Under the pieces are notes generated by a model. The model ran no database searches. It saw only the letters and a list, made by a program, of their open reading frames with translations, and was not told the DNA's origin. This document shows, piece after piece, positions 1 to 5,871 of a DNA stretch of 5,871 nucleotides (the first letter of the stretch is position 1; each line of letters begins with the position of its first letter). The stretch is from JBKBXU01 sp046313675 (lineage in GTDB: Bacteria > Bacteroidota > Bacteroidia > Cytophagales > Cytophagaceae), in the NCBI GenBank assembly GCA_046313675.1, contig JBKBXU010000293.1, positions 1 through 5,871 on the forward strand. Reading direction: 5' to 3'. Made by a program: the position numbers and the translations under genes.

Positions 1-370
1 AAGAGCTTAAGCCACTACCTAGTCTGCTGATAACATCCTGATTAATGTTAGCATCAGCCATCATTTCATCAAGTTTCTTAGTTACAGAAGTACCAGTTGC
101 TTCGTCTTCATCATCGTATCCATCATAATCATCAGCTAACTGAGGATATACTCTTGCCCAATCCGGGTCTTTGTGTATTGGTTGGAATGCACTGAAGGCG
201 AAAATAATTGCCTCTGTACTCAAACCTACTACAAGCATGGGGCCGGCAAATGGCCAGTGCATGATTTTAAACATCGCACCTATGATAACAACTGCTGCAC
301 CAAGGCCATAAAGCATTGGCATGAATTTGTTAAATAAGTAATCTGAGAATCCACCTTTACTTTTACTCAT
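1..370 (-). CDS. gldL: GldL, inner-membrane motor subunit of T9SS/gliding (3' end outside window)
   Basis: GldL forms a pentameric inner-membrane complex around the helices of GldM. It uses the proton-motive force to drive type IX secretion and gliding. Seen here: 123 codons from ATG at 370, open to the left edge. Two hydrophobic helices (about residues 19-34 and 44-62) are separated by the short loop KIMHWPFAG. The cytoplasmic part then begins with the family-typical DWARVYPQL (70-78), followed by an acidic stretch (80-90) and KLDEMMADANINQD (98-112). Charged or polar residues tied to the motor in the Flavobacterium protein are matched by Tyr21, Lys35, His38 and Glu53. A second helix-2 glutamate is replaced by Gln63 (see findings). 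The start is 90 bp after the gldK stop, with no clear ribosome binding site, as is common in this phylum. The assignment is firm; only the C-terminal part is missing. Confidence 0.95.
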   Translation of the reverse strand, partial: MSKSKGGFSDYLFNKFMPMLYGLGAAVVIIGAMFKIMHWPFAGPMLVVGLSTEAIIFAFSAFQPIHKDPDWARVYPQLADDYDGYDDEDEATGTSVTKKLDEMMADANINQDVISRLGSGLSS

Positions 371-460
371 TGTTTTAAAGATTTAATTTGTTTAACAATT
401 TACCTTTTATTGAATTTGATTTGAAATTACAAACGGAATTATGCATGACTTATTACATTC

Positions 461-1489
461 TTAAAATTCAGATCCGGAGGATCTTCCCAGATAAGTCATA
501 ACACAACGGAAACCTATATAAGATTTTGCAGTATCCTGATATTCGAAGGTTCTTGTACCTGTTTCAAGATAGTAAGCAATGTCTTTCCAGGATCCGCCAC
601 GAATAATTTTTCTAGGCTCGTCATCATTGTAATAAGTTGGGTTAAGATCCCAAACTACAGGAACTGCAGCGTCATAGTAAGCATCTTCACACCACTCAGA
701 AACGTTTCCAGCCATATCATAAAGACCAAAATCATTTGAGAAGTACGATGCAACAGGAGATGTGTACATGAAACCATCATCATAATAGTTTCCTCTTCCT
801 GGCTTGAAGTTGGCAAGCATACATCCTTTAGCATTTCTGATGTATGGGTTACCCCAAGGATATTTAGCCATGTCTCTTCCTCCCCTTGCAGCATATTCCC
901 ATTCTGCTTCGGAAGGTAGTCTGAAGTTTGGCATTTTGAAAAGGCCTTGCTCGGCTCTCCAGTTGTTCATGTGCTTGGTTCTCCAGTCGCAAAAATATCT
1001 TGCTGCAAACCAGTTAACACCTACTACAGGATATTCATCAAAAGCAGGGTGTGCATAATAATACTCCATCATAGGATCGCCCATGTGGTGAGAGAAATCT
1101 CTAACCCAAACAGTCGTATCCGGATAAAGCTCAGTCATAATGTACTGCTCTCCCAGTGCTTCAACTGAGTCAGCCAGCATTACATCAATAAACTGTCTGT
1201 ATTCGTTATTGGTAATTTCGGTTTCATCCATGTAAAACCCACCAATGGTGATCTGCTTGTTGAGATTGATTTGGGTTGCAGGAACATCTTCATCTGCCTG
1301 GCCCATGTGGAATGTTCCGGAAGGACATGTAGTCATACCATAAGGAACGGTCATAACCCAACCTTCCCTGTTTGGCACACCTATCAGATCTCCTCCACCA
1401 TCAGGCCCTCTTCCGCAGCTTTGAAGCACAAAAACAGCTCCCAAGCATGCAAAAAAGCATACTTTACTAATAACACTTAATTTATTCAT
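461..1489 (-). CDS. gldK: GldK, T9SS ring lipoprotein with FGE-sulfatase-like fold
   Basis: GldK (PorK) is an outer-membrane-anchored periplasmic lipoprotein. With GldN it forms the large ring of the type IX secretion system. The 342-residue product starts with a lipoprotein signal peptide: hydrophobic core about 10-22 and lipobox LQSC with Cys25 as the lipidated residue. A formylglycine-generating-enzyme/SUMF1-type domain fills about 52-332. Its hallmarks are FHMG (60-63), DETEITNNEY (88-97), RLPSEAEWEYAARGG (190-204), YPWGN (210-214), GLYDMAGNVSEW (255-266), RGGSW (297-301) and GFRC (326-329). The two copper-binding cysteines of true FGE enzymes, expected just after RGGSW, are Asp303 and Leu308 by position, so a structural role is expected. 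From memory, the Flavobacterium and Porphyromonas homologues exceed 450 residues, so this is a short form. It precedes gldL in the same direction. A GGAAG lies only 2 nt before the ATG, too close for a normal Shine-Dalgarno. SUMF1-like GldJ is the main alternative, but the gldL neighbour supports GldK. Confidence 0.93.
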   Translation of the reverse strand: MNKLSVISKVCFFACLGAVFVLQSCGRGPDGGGDLIGVPNREGWVMTVPYGMTTCPSGTFHMGQADEDVPATQINLNKQITIGGFYMDETEITNNEYRQFIDVMLADSVEALGEQYIMTELYPDTTVWVRDFSHHMGDPMMEYYYAHPAFDEYPVVGVNWFAARYFCDWRTKHMNNWRAEQGLFKMPNFRLPSEAEWEYAARGGRDMAKYPWGNPYIRNAKGCMLANFKPGRGNYYDDGFMYTSPVASYFSNDFGLYDMAGNVSEWCEDAYYDAAVPVVWDLNPTYYNDDEPRKIIRGGSWKDIAYYLETGTRTFEYQDTAKSYIGFRCVMTYLGRSSGSEF

Positions 1490-1729
1490 AACTTCCGAGT
1501 TTAATTTACTTTCTTAAAAACTATTAAATAGGCTTCTAAATATATTTTTTTTCTAATATATATACAATTTATTATGCAAATAAACGGAACTTTTTTCTAA
1601 TTATTACTAAAGGACAACAAAAACTTAATTTATTACCATTTAATACGAAAAAAGTTTTACAATTTAACTATAATCTTGAACAAATGCAAGTTTTTTTATC
1701 AATTATCTAATATAAATGAATAAAATCCT
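1490..1729 (-). other. AT-rich spacer and probable leader upstream of gldK
   Basis: This 240-bp spacer between porP and gldK is the longest non-coding stretch in the window and strongly AT-rich. I see no ORF, RNA gene or GC-rich hairpin with a T-run. It holds small all-A/T inverted repeats, for example 1568-1573 pairing with 1579-1584 around a 5-nt loop, which are too weak to call a terminator. Its size makes it the most likely place for a separate gldK promoter, as expected if the gldKLM genes are transcribed apart from porP. However, no exact TAnnTTTG -7 element with a properly spaced TTTG -33 element was found on the minus strand. This is inference from size and composition only. Confidence 0.35.
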
Positions 1730-2764
1730 TTAATTGTCATGTCTGTACCTCGGAGTTCTTACCGGAGGAGCAGCAACACCAAAAGGATTAGGAATTAAAT
1801 ATGAGAGCATTATCTCATGTGAAGTTCTCTTCTTAGCATCCACCCCACTCGTCACAAAATCAAAAGCATAGCCAATTCGTAATGCGTCTACTCCTTGTGC
1901 ATTCTTAAGCACATTAACTCCTACCAAAAATATAATATCATCGTTCGACAATCTCCTGCCTTCGTTTGTACCTGCCACTCTCTCTGCAAACGATTGTCTG
2001 ACATTAATACCTGCATAAAGTCTTTCATCCAGGGTCGCTATAGCCCCAAATAAATAGGTCAGGGTATTCAAATCAGACTGTACAAACGCAGAAGGAGTAA
2101 CCACAAGATTAGGCAATACCTGGAAATTATATCCACCGGTTATATACAGGTGATTGTTTAACTGAGAGCGAATCTGATCTAAACCAAAAGAAAATCTGGA
2201 ACGGACAAGGTGATTAAAACTGGCTCCAAAATAATATTTCTTGTGGTGATACCAGGCACCTACTGCCAAATCCGGCCTTACTTGTGAAATATTGCCATTT
2301 TGTCTTAAATGCTGGTAAACCGGATCTTCCTGTTCAACTACTATATAATCATTCGCATTGATTCTTTGGTTTAAAACACCACCGCTCAAACCAAGCCCCA
2401 AAGTACCTGTCCCGATCTTAACATGCTTTGATATAGAAATATCAAAATTAAGGGTCGTTAAAGGCCCCAGGCGATCAACCATAAGGAAACCTCCTACACC
2501 CATTTTTTGTTTTGGAAATGGCGTGGATGCGCTAATGATTGTGGATTGAGGAGCAACTCCATCATAAAGTGTAGGCTGATAGTTTAACCATTGTGTCCTG
2601 TGAATACCAGTAAACCTGGTAACACCTTCTACCCCTGCAAAGCCGGGATTATAATAAAGACTGTTAAACATATACTGGCTGAACTGAGCGTCCTGCTGAG
2701 CAAAGGATGTCTTAACTATTAATACTAAGAATATTAGAATTAATACGTGTTTGGTTTGTTTCAT
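1730..2764 (-). CDS. PorP/SprF-family T9SS outer membrane protein
   Basis: Members of this Bacteroidota-specific family are outer-membrane beta-barrels. They take part in type IX secretion or in the surface attachment of type B C-terminal-domain cargo such as the adhesin SprB. The 344-residue product has an N-terminal signal peptide (Lys2 and Lys5, hydrophobic 7-17, predicted cleavage after SFA at 20-22). The diagnostic mature N-terminus QQDAQFSQYMFNSLYYNPGFAG follows directly (23-44), then TRFTGIHRTQWL near 49-60. The rest alternates polar and hydrophobic residues in strand-like stretches with Gly and aromatic residues. It ends in a Pro/Arg-rich tail (VAAPPVRTPRYRHDN). Length is normal for stand-alone members, with no OmpA domain attached. 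It lies 240 bp upstream of gldK and 123 bp downstream of hemD. The gldK-gldL context suggests the core PorP-like copy rather than an SprF paralogue next to an adhesin gene, but these genomes carry many paralogues, so no symbol is assigned. No Shine-Dalgarno is visible before the ATG. Confidence 0.92.
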   Translation of the reverse strand: MKQTKHVLILIFLVLIVKTSFAQQDAQFSQYMFNSLYYNPGFAGVEGVTRFTGIHRTQWLNYQPTLYDGVAPQSTIISASTPFPKQKMGVGGFLMVDRLGPLTTLNFDISISKHVKIGTGTLGLGLSGGVLNQRINANDYIVVEQEDPVYQHLRQNGNISQVRPDLAVGAWYHHKKYYFGASFNHLVRSRFSFGLDQIRSQLNNHLYITGGYNFQVLPNLVVTPSAFVQSDLNTLTYLFGAIATLDERLYAGINVRQSFAERVAGTNEGRRLSNDDIIFLVGVNVLKNAQGVDALRIGYAFDFVTSGVDAKKRTSHEIMLSYLIPNPFGVAAPPVRTPRYRHDN

Positions 2765-2815
2765 ATAAACAAATGCCGTTTTCTTTTTAAATCAATATTA
2801 AAAATAAAAATATTT

Positions 2816-2840
2816 ATTTAAAAAAAATAATTTTTTAAAT
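2816..2840 (-). repeat. Perfect 10-bp A/T inverted repeat in the hemD-porP spacer
   Basis: The arms atttaaaaaa (2816-2825) and ttttttaaat (2831-2840) are exact reverse complements around a 5-nt loop (aataa). All pairs are A-T, so an RNA hairpin would be weak. It lies about 50 bp downstream of the hemD stop and about 50 bp upstream of the porP start, in a 123-bp spacer that is almost entirely A and T. It could be a poor terminator for hemD, a bent or UP-element-like tract helping a porP promoter, or chance in low-complexity sequence. The repeat is seen directly; its function is unknown. Confidence 0.4.
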
Positions 2841-2887
2841 CTTATTTTTTTTAAACTTCACAAATGATAATGCTTATACGGAAAAAA

Positions 2888-3676
2888 TTATTCTATGTTG
2901 TTCGCTTTCTTAATATACACTTCCAGTGCACCTGTCATTGACGGAGCATTAGGCAATGGAGCTTCAATATCTAAAATCAAACCAGCTTCCCTTACTGCTT
3001 TTGCCGTAGTGGGGCCAAATGCTGCAATTCTCGTACTATTTTGCTGAAAGTCAGGGAAATTAGCAAACAATGAACTTATCCCCGAGGGACTAAAGAAAGC
3101 TATAATATCGTAGTTTACATCAGCAAGATCCGATAAGTCACTCGCTACAGTCCGATAAATAACCGCCTCTGTATGTTTAATATTGTTTTTTGCCAGGAAT
3201 GAAGGAATGTCATCTTTCCGAATATCAGAACACGGAAACAAAAAATTTTCATTTTTGTGCTTCTTTAATATCTCTTCAAGATCTTTAGCCGTCTTATGAC
3301 CGGTAAATATCTTTCTTTTTCTTATGACTATATACTTTTGAAGATAATTAGCCGTCTGTTCTGAAATACAAAAATACTTCATATCAGCAGGGACATCGAT
3401 CTTGGATTCAGAACAAATTCTAAAAAAATTATCAACCGCATTTCTGCTCGTAAATATTACTGCAGTGTGGGAAAGGATGTCGATCTTATCTTTCTTAAAA
3501 TCTTTCAGAGCAACAGACTCCACACCAATAAATGGTCGAAAATCAATTTTTAAATTATACTTTTCCGCCAACACGAAATACGGAGACTTATCATCAGTAG
3601 GCTGTGGCTGGGATACAAGAATACTAGAAACTTTTGTAAGTCTTTCTTTATTTTCCTGGGTCTGTATTGCACTCAT
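2888..3676 (-). CDS. hemD: Uroporphyrinogen-III synthase (HemD)
   Basis: HemD closes linear hydroxymethylbilane with inversion of ring D to give uroporphyrinogen III, the common precursor of heme, siroheme and cobalamin. It is a soluble cytoplasmic enzyme with two alpha/beta domains. The 262-residue product has the family length. Visible signatures are SILVSQPQP (18-26), AVIFTSRNAVDNFF (72-85), KYFCISEQTANYLQKY (100-115), AVIYRT (171-176) with Tyr174 at the conserved active-site tyrosine, IAFFSPSGISSLF (192-204) and AAFGPTTAKAVREAGL (218-233) with the conserved GPTTA. The ending EAPLPNAPSMTGALEVYI also fits Bacteroidota HemD. The first 16 residues are polar and probably a flexible extension, so a slightly later start cannot be excluded, but no nearby internal Met fits better. 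It lies 77 bp after the DUF4271 stop. No other heme gene (hemA, hemB, hemC) is present here. Confidence 0.92.
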   Translation of the reverse strand: MSAIQTQENKERLTKVSSILVSQPQPTDDKSPYFVLAEKYNLKIDFRPFIGVESVALKDFKKDKIDILSHTAVIFTSRNAVDNFFRICSESKIDVPADMKYFCISEQTANYLQKYIVIRKRKIFTGHKTAKDLEEILKKHKNENFLFPCSDIRKDDIPSFLAKNNIKHTEAVIYRTVASDLSDLADVNYDIIAFFSPSGISSLFANFPDFQQNSTRIAAFGPTTAKAVREAGLILDIEAPLPNAPSMTGALEVYIKKANNIE

Positions 3677-3753
3677 TCTTAATACTATTTATTTAGCAAA
3701 CCTGTTTATTCCTTCAAAAAATGTCATTATTTATGTATTAGAGAGGATTTTAT

Positions 3754-4905
3754 TTATAAAAAGAAAGAAATATTAAGAGAAATAAATTTTAGATTATTTA
3801 TTAATATTTTAATAATAACGAACAAAGGGAGAATTTCTGAAACGCAAAGGTAAGAAAATAAATAGAAATTTCTAAATGAGGAATATTTAAAAATAAGAAA
3901 CACGGATTTCACCAGAAAAAATAACATAATTATAAGAAAAACATAAAAAAAGTAAATGTAAGAAATTTCTATTCTGAAAATTTTTGAGGAATTACTGAAT
4001 ATCAATCCCATCAGGACAAGAAAATTTCCCAATGACAATATTTTAATGAATTCAAGATACTGGGCCTGAATAACGGTTCCAACTTTGAAGACCCCACCAA
4101 CAATTTGTAAATACACAAACTTGAGAAACAGAAGCAACAGTAGGAAGCCTGCCAGTTTTGAGAAACCCCAAAAAGTATCAATCTCCCAATTTGTCAAAAA
4201 AACCATCTCTTTGCCTGAGAAGGTGTGCATAAATAAAAACAGCAGATAAAATATAAGTACATTAATTAAAAGTAAGACCCAGAAAGAAAAACCTGCACCC
4301 CGCAATCCACTGTCAAGGTCATCGGGTACCACAAAAAGATTCTTCAAACTAATGTACTCTCTGAATCGTCTCGGATACCTGCTTCTAACCACTGCAACCA
4401 TAGTTAATATGGCAAAAAAGACCAAAAGCGTTAAATCCTGAAATGGCCTTTTATCTCTGGTAAAATAATTATTTCCGGTTTCCGGTTCAGAAAAATTGTA
4501 CGGTGATGGTTTACTTATATAAAAGTATGGGGAAAACTTCATCGATGGATCATGAACGGCTAACAGAGCCTTTGTGGTATTATGACCAATAAAGTCTCTT
4601 AACGGCAGCTTTACTTCTTCCCATTGCCCACTGGTGTTCTTATAAATAAGTTGCTGATCCAGAAAGACAGAAAGCTGTGGTGAAGCATTAAAGCTTAGAT
4701 CAAAAACACCATGCCTGCTTCCATTAATGTATTGAAATTTATAATCGGAGGAGTTTCCTATATCCGGAGTAATTGAATTATCATGATCATAGTGAAACCA
4801 TGAATTATGGAGCTCTGCCACAATAACATCTTTTTCTACTGCAAAAGCATTCATAGCCCCTGAGAAGAAAAATAAAAAACCAATTAAGAATATCGGGAAT
4901 CTCAT
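3754..4905 (-). CDS. DUF4271 membrane protein with secreted N-terminal domain
   Basis: The function is unknown; the C-terminal half matches the Bacteroidota-specific DUF4271 family. With the chosen start (383 aa) there is a signal peptide (MRFPIF, hydrophobic to about 21, likely cleavage after AFA). A periplasmic region of about 130 residues (23-155) follows, rich in beta-strand-like and aromatic sequence with no motif I recognise. Six membrane helices then follow at about 158-173, 207-228, 248-272, 288-304, 315-340 and 348-370. The last helix holds YLFSYLCVSEILPLFVIIK, which fits the family's conserved C-terminal segment. A basic loop with RSRYPRRFREY follows helix 1 and fits a cytoplasmic side. 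I chose the ATG at 4905 because it overlaps the TGA of the upstream gene as ATGA, a typical translational-coupling junction, and opens directly into the signal peptide. An ATG at 4920 would add five residues and cannot be excluded. The extreme A/T content near the 3' end partly reflects Phe, Ile, Leu, Lys and Asn codons. Confidence 0.82.
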   Translation of the reverse strand: MRFPIFLIGFLFFFSGAMNAFAVEKDVIVAELHNSWFHYDHDNSITPDIGNSSDYKFQYINGSRHGVFDLSFNASPQLSVFLDQQLIYKNTSGQWEEVKLPLRDFIGHNTTKALLAVHDPSMKFSPYFYISKPSPYNFSEPETGNNYFTRDKRPFQDLTLLVFFAILTMVAVVRSRYPRRFREYISLKNLFVVPDDLDSGLRGAGFSFWVLLLINVLIFYLLFLFMHTFSGKEMVFLTNWEIDTFWGFSKLAGFLLLLLFLKFVYLQIVGGVFKVGTVIQAQYLEFIKILSLGNFLVLMGLIFSNSSKIFRIEISYIYFFYVFLIIMLFFLVKSVFLIFKYSSFRNFYLFSYLCVSEILPLFVIIKILINNLKFISLNISFFL

Positions 4906-5871
4906 TCTAATGTTTCCCATTTTGATTTGCCCGAAAATAGTTCAATCGCAAACGTTATAATAATTGCCAGAATAACTAAAATACCTATCAAGGCTGTATT
5001 TTCCATAAACGATAAGTTTATTACCAATACAATGGCAATTAAGTTCAATACCCCTAAGGAAGCCACCGTAAAAATCTGAGAAAACCCAAAGCTCATCATG
5101 CGATGGTGAATATGATTTTTATCCGGAGAAAAAGGGGAAACGCCGGCAGCTATCCTAAGCACAAAAACTCTTAAGGTATCCAAAATAGGGATAAACAACA
5201 CTGCCAAAGATATCGCAGGCGCATTGTCTACAGCTCGCATTTCTATAAATTGTATAGCCAGAACTGAAACGATAAAACCACAGACCAGGGATCCGGTATC
5301 TCCCATAAAAATAATGGCTTTATGAAGATTATAACGAAGAAAACCAGCAACCCCGCCCATCAGACAAAATGCCACATAAGCATACACTGCGTACATCTCA
5401 CCACCATAAATAAGAAAGAAAACACCAAACACAGAGCTGATAATAAATATAATTGTTCCGGCAAGTCCATCAAGTCCGTCTATAAGATTAATAGCATTGG
5501 TAATGCCTATAATAACAATAAATGTAAAGAGGTAACTAATACCTGCTTCCAACTCATAAATTCCCAGAACACCCTGGAAGCTGGTAATTCGAATATCGGC
5601 AATAAACATTATAATGCCGGCTGCCAAAACCTGAACAAAAAACTTTTTAAATGCCGATACACTCACAATATCATCCTTGAGCCCAATAAAAAAGATAATA
5701 ATACAGGCAGCCATCAATTGTTGAACGCCGTTTGACAATTCTCCGAAAATAGTTAATGATGAAGTAAATCCGGCAAAGATTGCAAGTCCTCCCAAACGGG
5801 GAGTAAGCGATTCATGAATGGTCCGAATATTAGGTTCGTCCAAAAGCTTCTTGATGTGAGCCACATAGATA
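4902..5871 (-). CDS. WecA/TagO-type polyprenyl-phosphate glycosyl-1-phosphate transferase (5' end outside window)
   Basis: Enzymes of this MraY/WecA superfamily move a sugar-1-phosphate, usually GlcNAc-1-P from UDP-GlcNAc, onto undecaprenyl phosphate at the inner membrane. This starts O-antigen, teichoic-acid-like or capsule synthesis. Numbering from the GTG at 5864, seen motifs are LLDEPNIRTIHESLTPRLGG (7-26), GLKDD (61-65), the catalytic NAINLIDGLDGLAG (123-136), FMGDTGS (186-192) and DKNHIHHR (248-255). The HIHH motif separates WecA-like enzymes from MraY. Many hydrophobic segments fit a polytopic protein. The frame is open upstream of that GTG to the window edge (codons for Ile, Tyr), and family members normally have a further helix before the DEPNIR motif. 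I therefore treat the gene as truncated by the window, not as starting at GTG. The stop overlaps the next gene by 4 nt (ATGA). The donor sugar cannot be told from the sequence. Confidence 0.9.
   Translation of the reverse strand, partial: IYVAHIKKLLDEPNIRTIHESLTPRLGGLAIFAGFTSSLTIFGELSNGVQQLMAACIIIFFIGLKDDIVSVSAFKKFFVQVLAAGIIMFIADIRITSFQGVLGIYELEAGISYLFTFIVIIGITNAINLIDGLDGLAGTIIFIISSVFGVFFLIYGGEMYAVYAYVAFCLMGGVAGFLRYNLHKAIIFMGDTGSLVCGFIVSVLAIQFIEMRAVDNAPAISLAVLFIPILDTLRVFVLRIAAGVSPFSPDKNHIHHRMMSFGFSQIFTVASLGVLNLIAIVLVINLSFMENTALIGILVILAIIITFAIELFSGKSKWETLE

Noticed and set aside
655..1480. Several short open frames inside gldK on both strands
   Set aside because: All overlap the well-supported gldK frame and show no domain, signal peptide or plausible start context.
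1490..1729. Bacteroidota-type promoter (TTTG / TAnnTTTG) upstream of gldK
   Set aside because: Only near matches were found, such as TGCATTTG and TTTATTTG read on the minus strand, each with a mismatch and no well-spaced -33 element. In such AT-rich DNA these occur by chance.
3677..3753. Promoter candidate CAGGTTTG upstream of hemD
   Set aside because: It has one mismatch to TAnnTTTG, and the nearest TTTG upstream is only about 10 nt away, too close for a -33 element.
3402..3776. Plus-strand open frame of 124 codons
   Set aside because: It lies antisense to hemD and runs into the spacer. The protein has no recognisable motif, while hemD on the other strand is clearly real.
5322..5735. Plus-strand open frame of 137 codons
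   Set aside because: It is antisense to the glycosyltransferase across its catalytic motifs. The Lys/Asn/Cys/His-rich product looks like a reverse-frame shadow.
5862..5864. GTG as the true start of the glycosyltransferase
   Set aside because: The frame stays open to the window edge, and the family normally has more N-terminal sequence before the DEPNIR motif, so the GTG is most likely an internal Val codon.
1..5871. Mobile element, CRISPR array, toxin-antitoxin or phage-defence system
   Set aside because: There is no transposase, integrase, direct-repeat array, tRNA or small toxin-like gene. All six genes belong to conserved Bacteroidota families.

Overview
The window is a colinear block of six genes, all on the minus strand, so transcription runs from right to left. 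It comes from a member of the Bacteroidota. This is shown by the gldK-gldL pair (core of the type IX secretion system, T9SS), a PorP/SprF-family outer membrane protein, a DUF4271 membrane protein, very AT-rich spacers and start codons without good Shine-Dalgarno sites. The gene order and the short GldK suggest the Cytophagales/Cytophagia side of the phylum, but the genus cannot be read from the sequence.

In order of transcription: (1) 5871-4902, a WecA/TagO-type polyprenyl-phosphate sugar-phosphate transferase whose 5' end lies outside the window; (2) 4905-3754, a secreted N-terminal domain joined to a six-helix DUF4271 membrane domain, whose preferred start overlaps the preceding stop as ATGA; (3) 3676-2888, uroporphyrinogen-III synthase (HemD); (4) 2764-1730, a PorP/SprF-family protein; (5) 1489-461, the GldK lipoprotein; (6) 370 to the left edge, the first 123 codons of GldL. 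gldM and gldN are expected beyond the left edge but are not visible.

Functionally the block has two halves. The left half (porP, gldK, gldL) encodes T9SS parts: a beta-barrel that usually works with secretion or cell-surface attachment, the periplasmic ring lipoprotein, and the inner-membrane motor subunit that uses the proton gradient. The right half (glycosyltransferase, DUF4271, hemD) has no proven T9SS role. It combines the first membrane step of surface-glycan assembly, a membrane protein of unknown function and a heme-pathway enzyme.

Spacers are 77 bp (DUF4271-hemD), 123 bp (hemD-porP), 240 bp (porP-gldK) and 90 bp (gldK-gldL). The two longest are extremely AT-rich and are the likeliest places for internal promoters, although no clean Bacteroidota promoter was found. 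There is no RNA gene, CRISPR array, mobile element or broken gene, and no stretch above 300 bp lacks a gene. This is mostly a conserved core locus. The points worth a second look are a Gln in the second GldL helix where a Glu is usual, the two-domain build of the DUF4271 protein, and the mixing of heme and glycan genes with the secretion genes.
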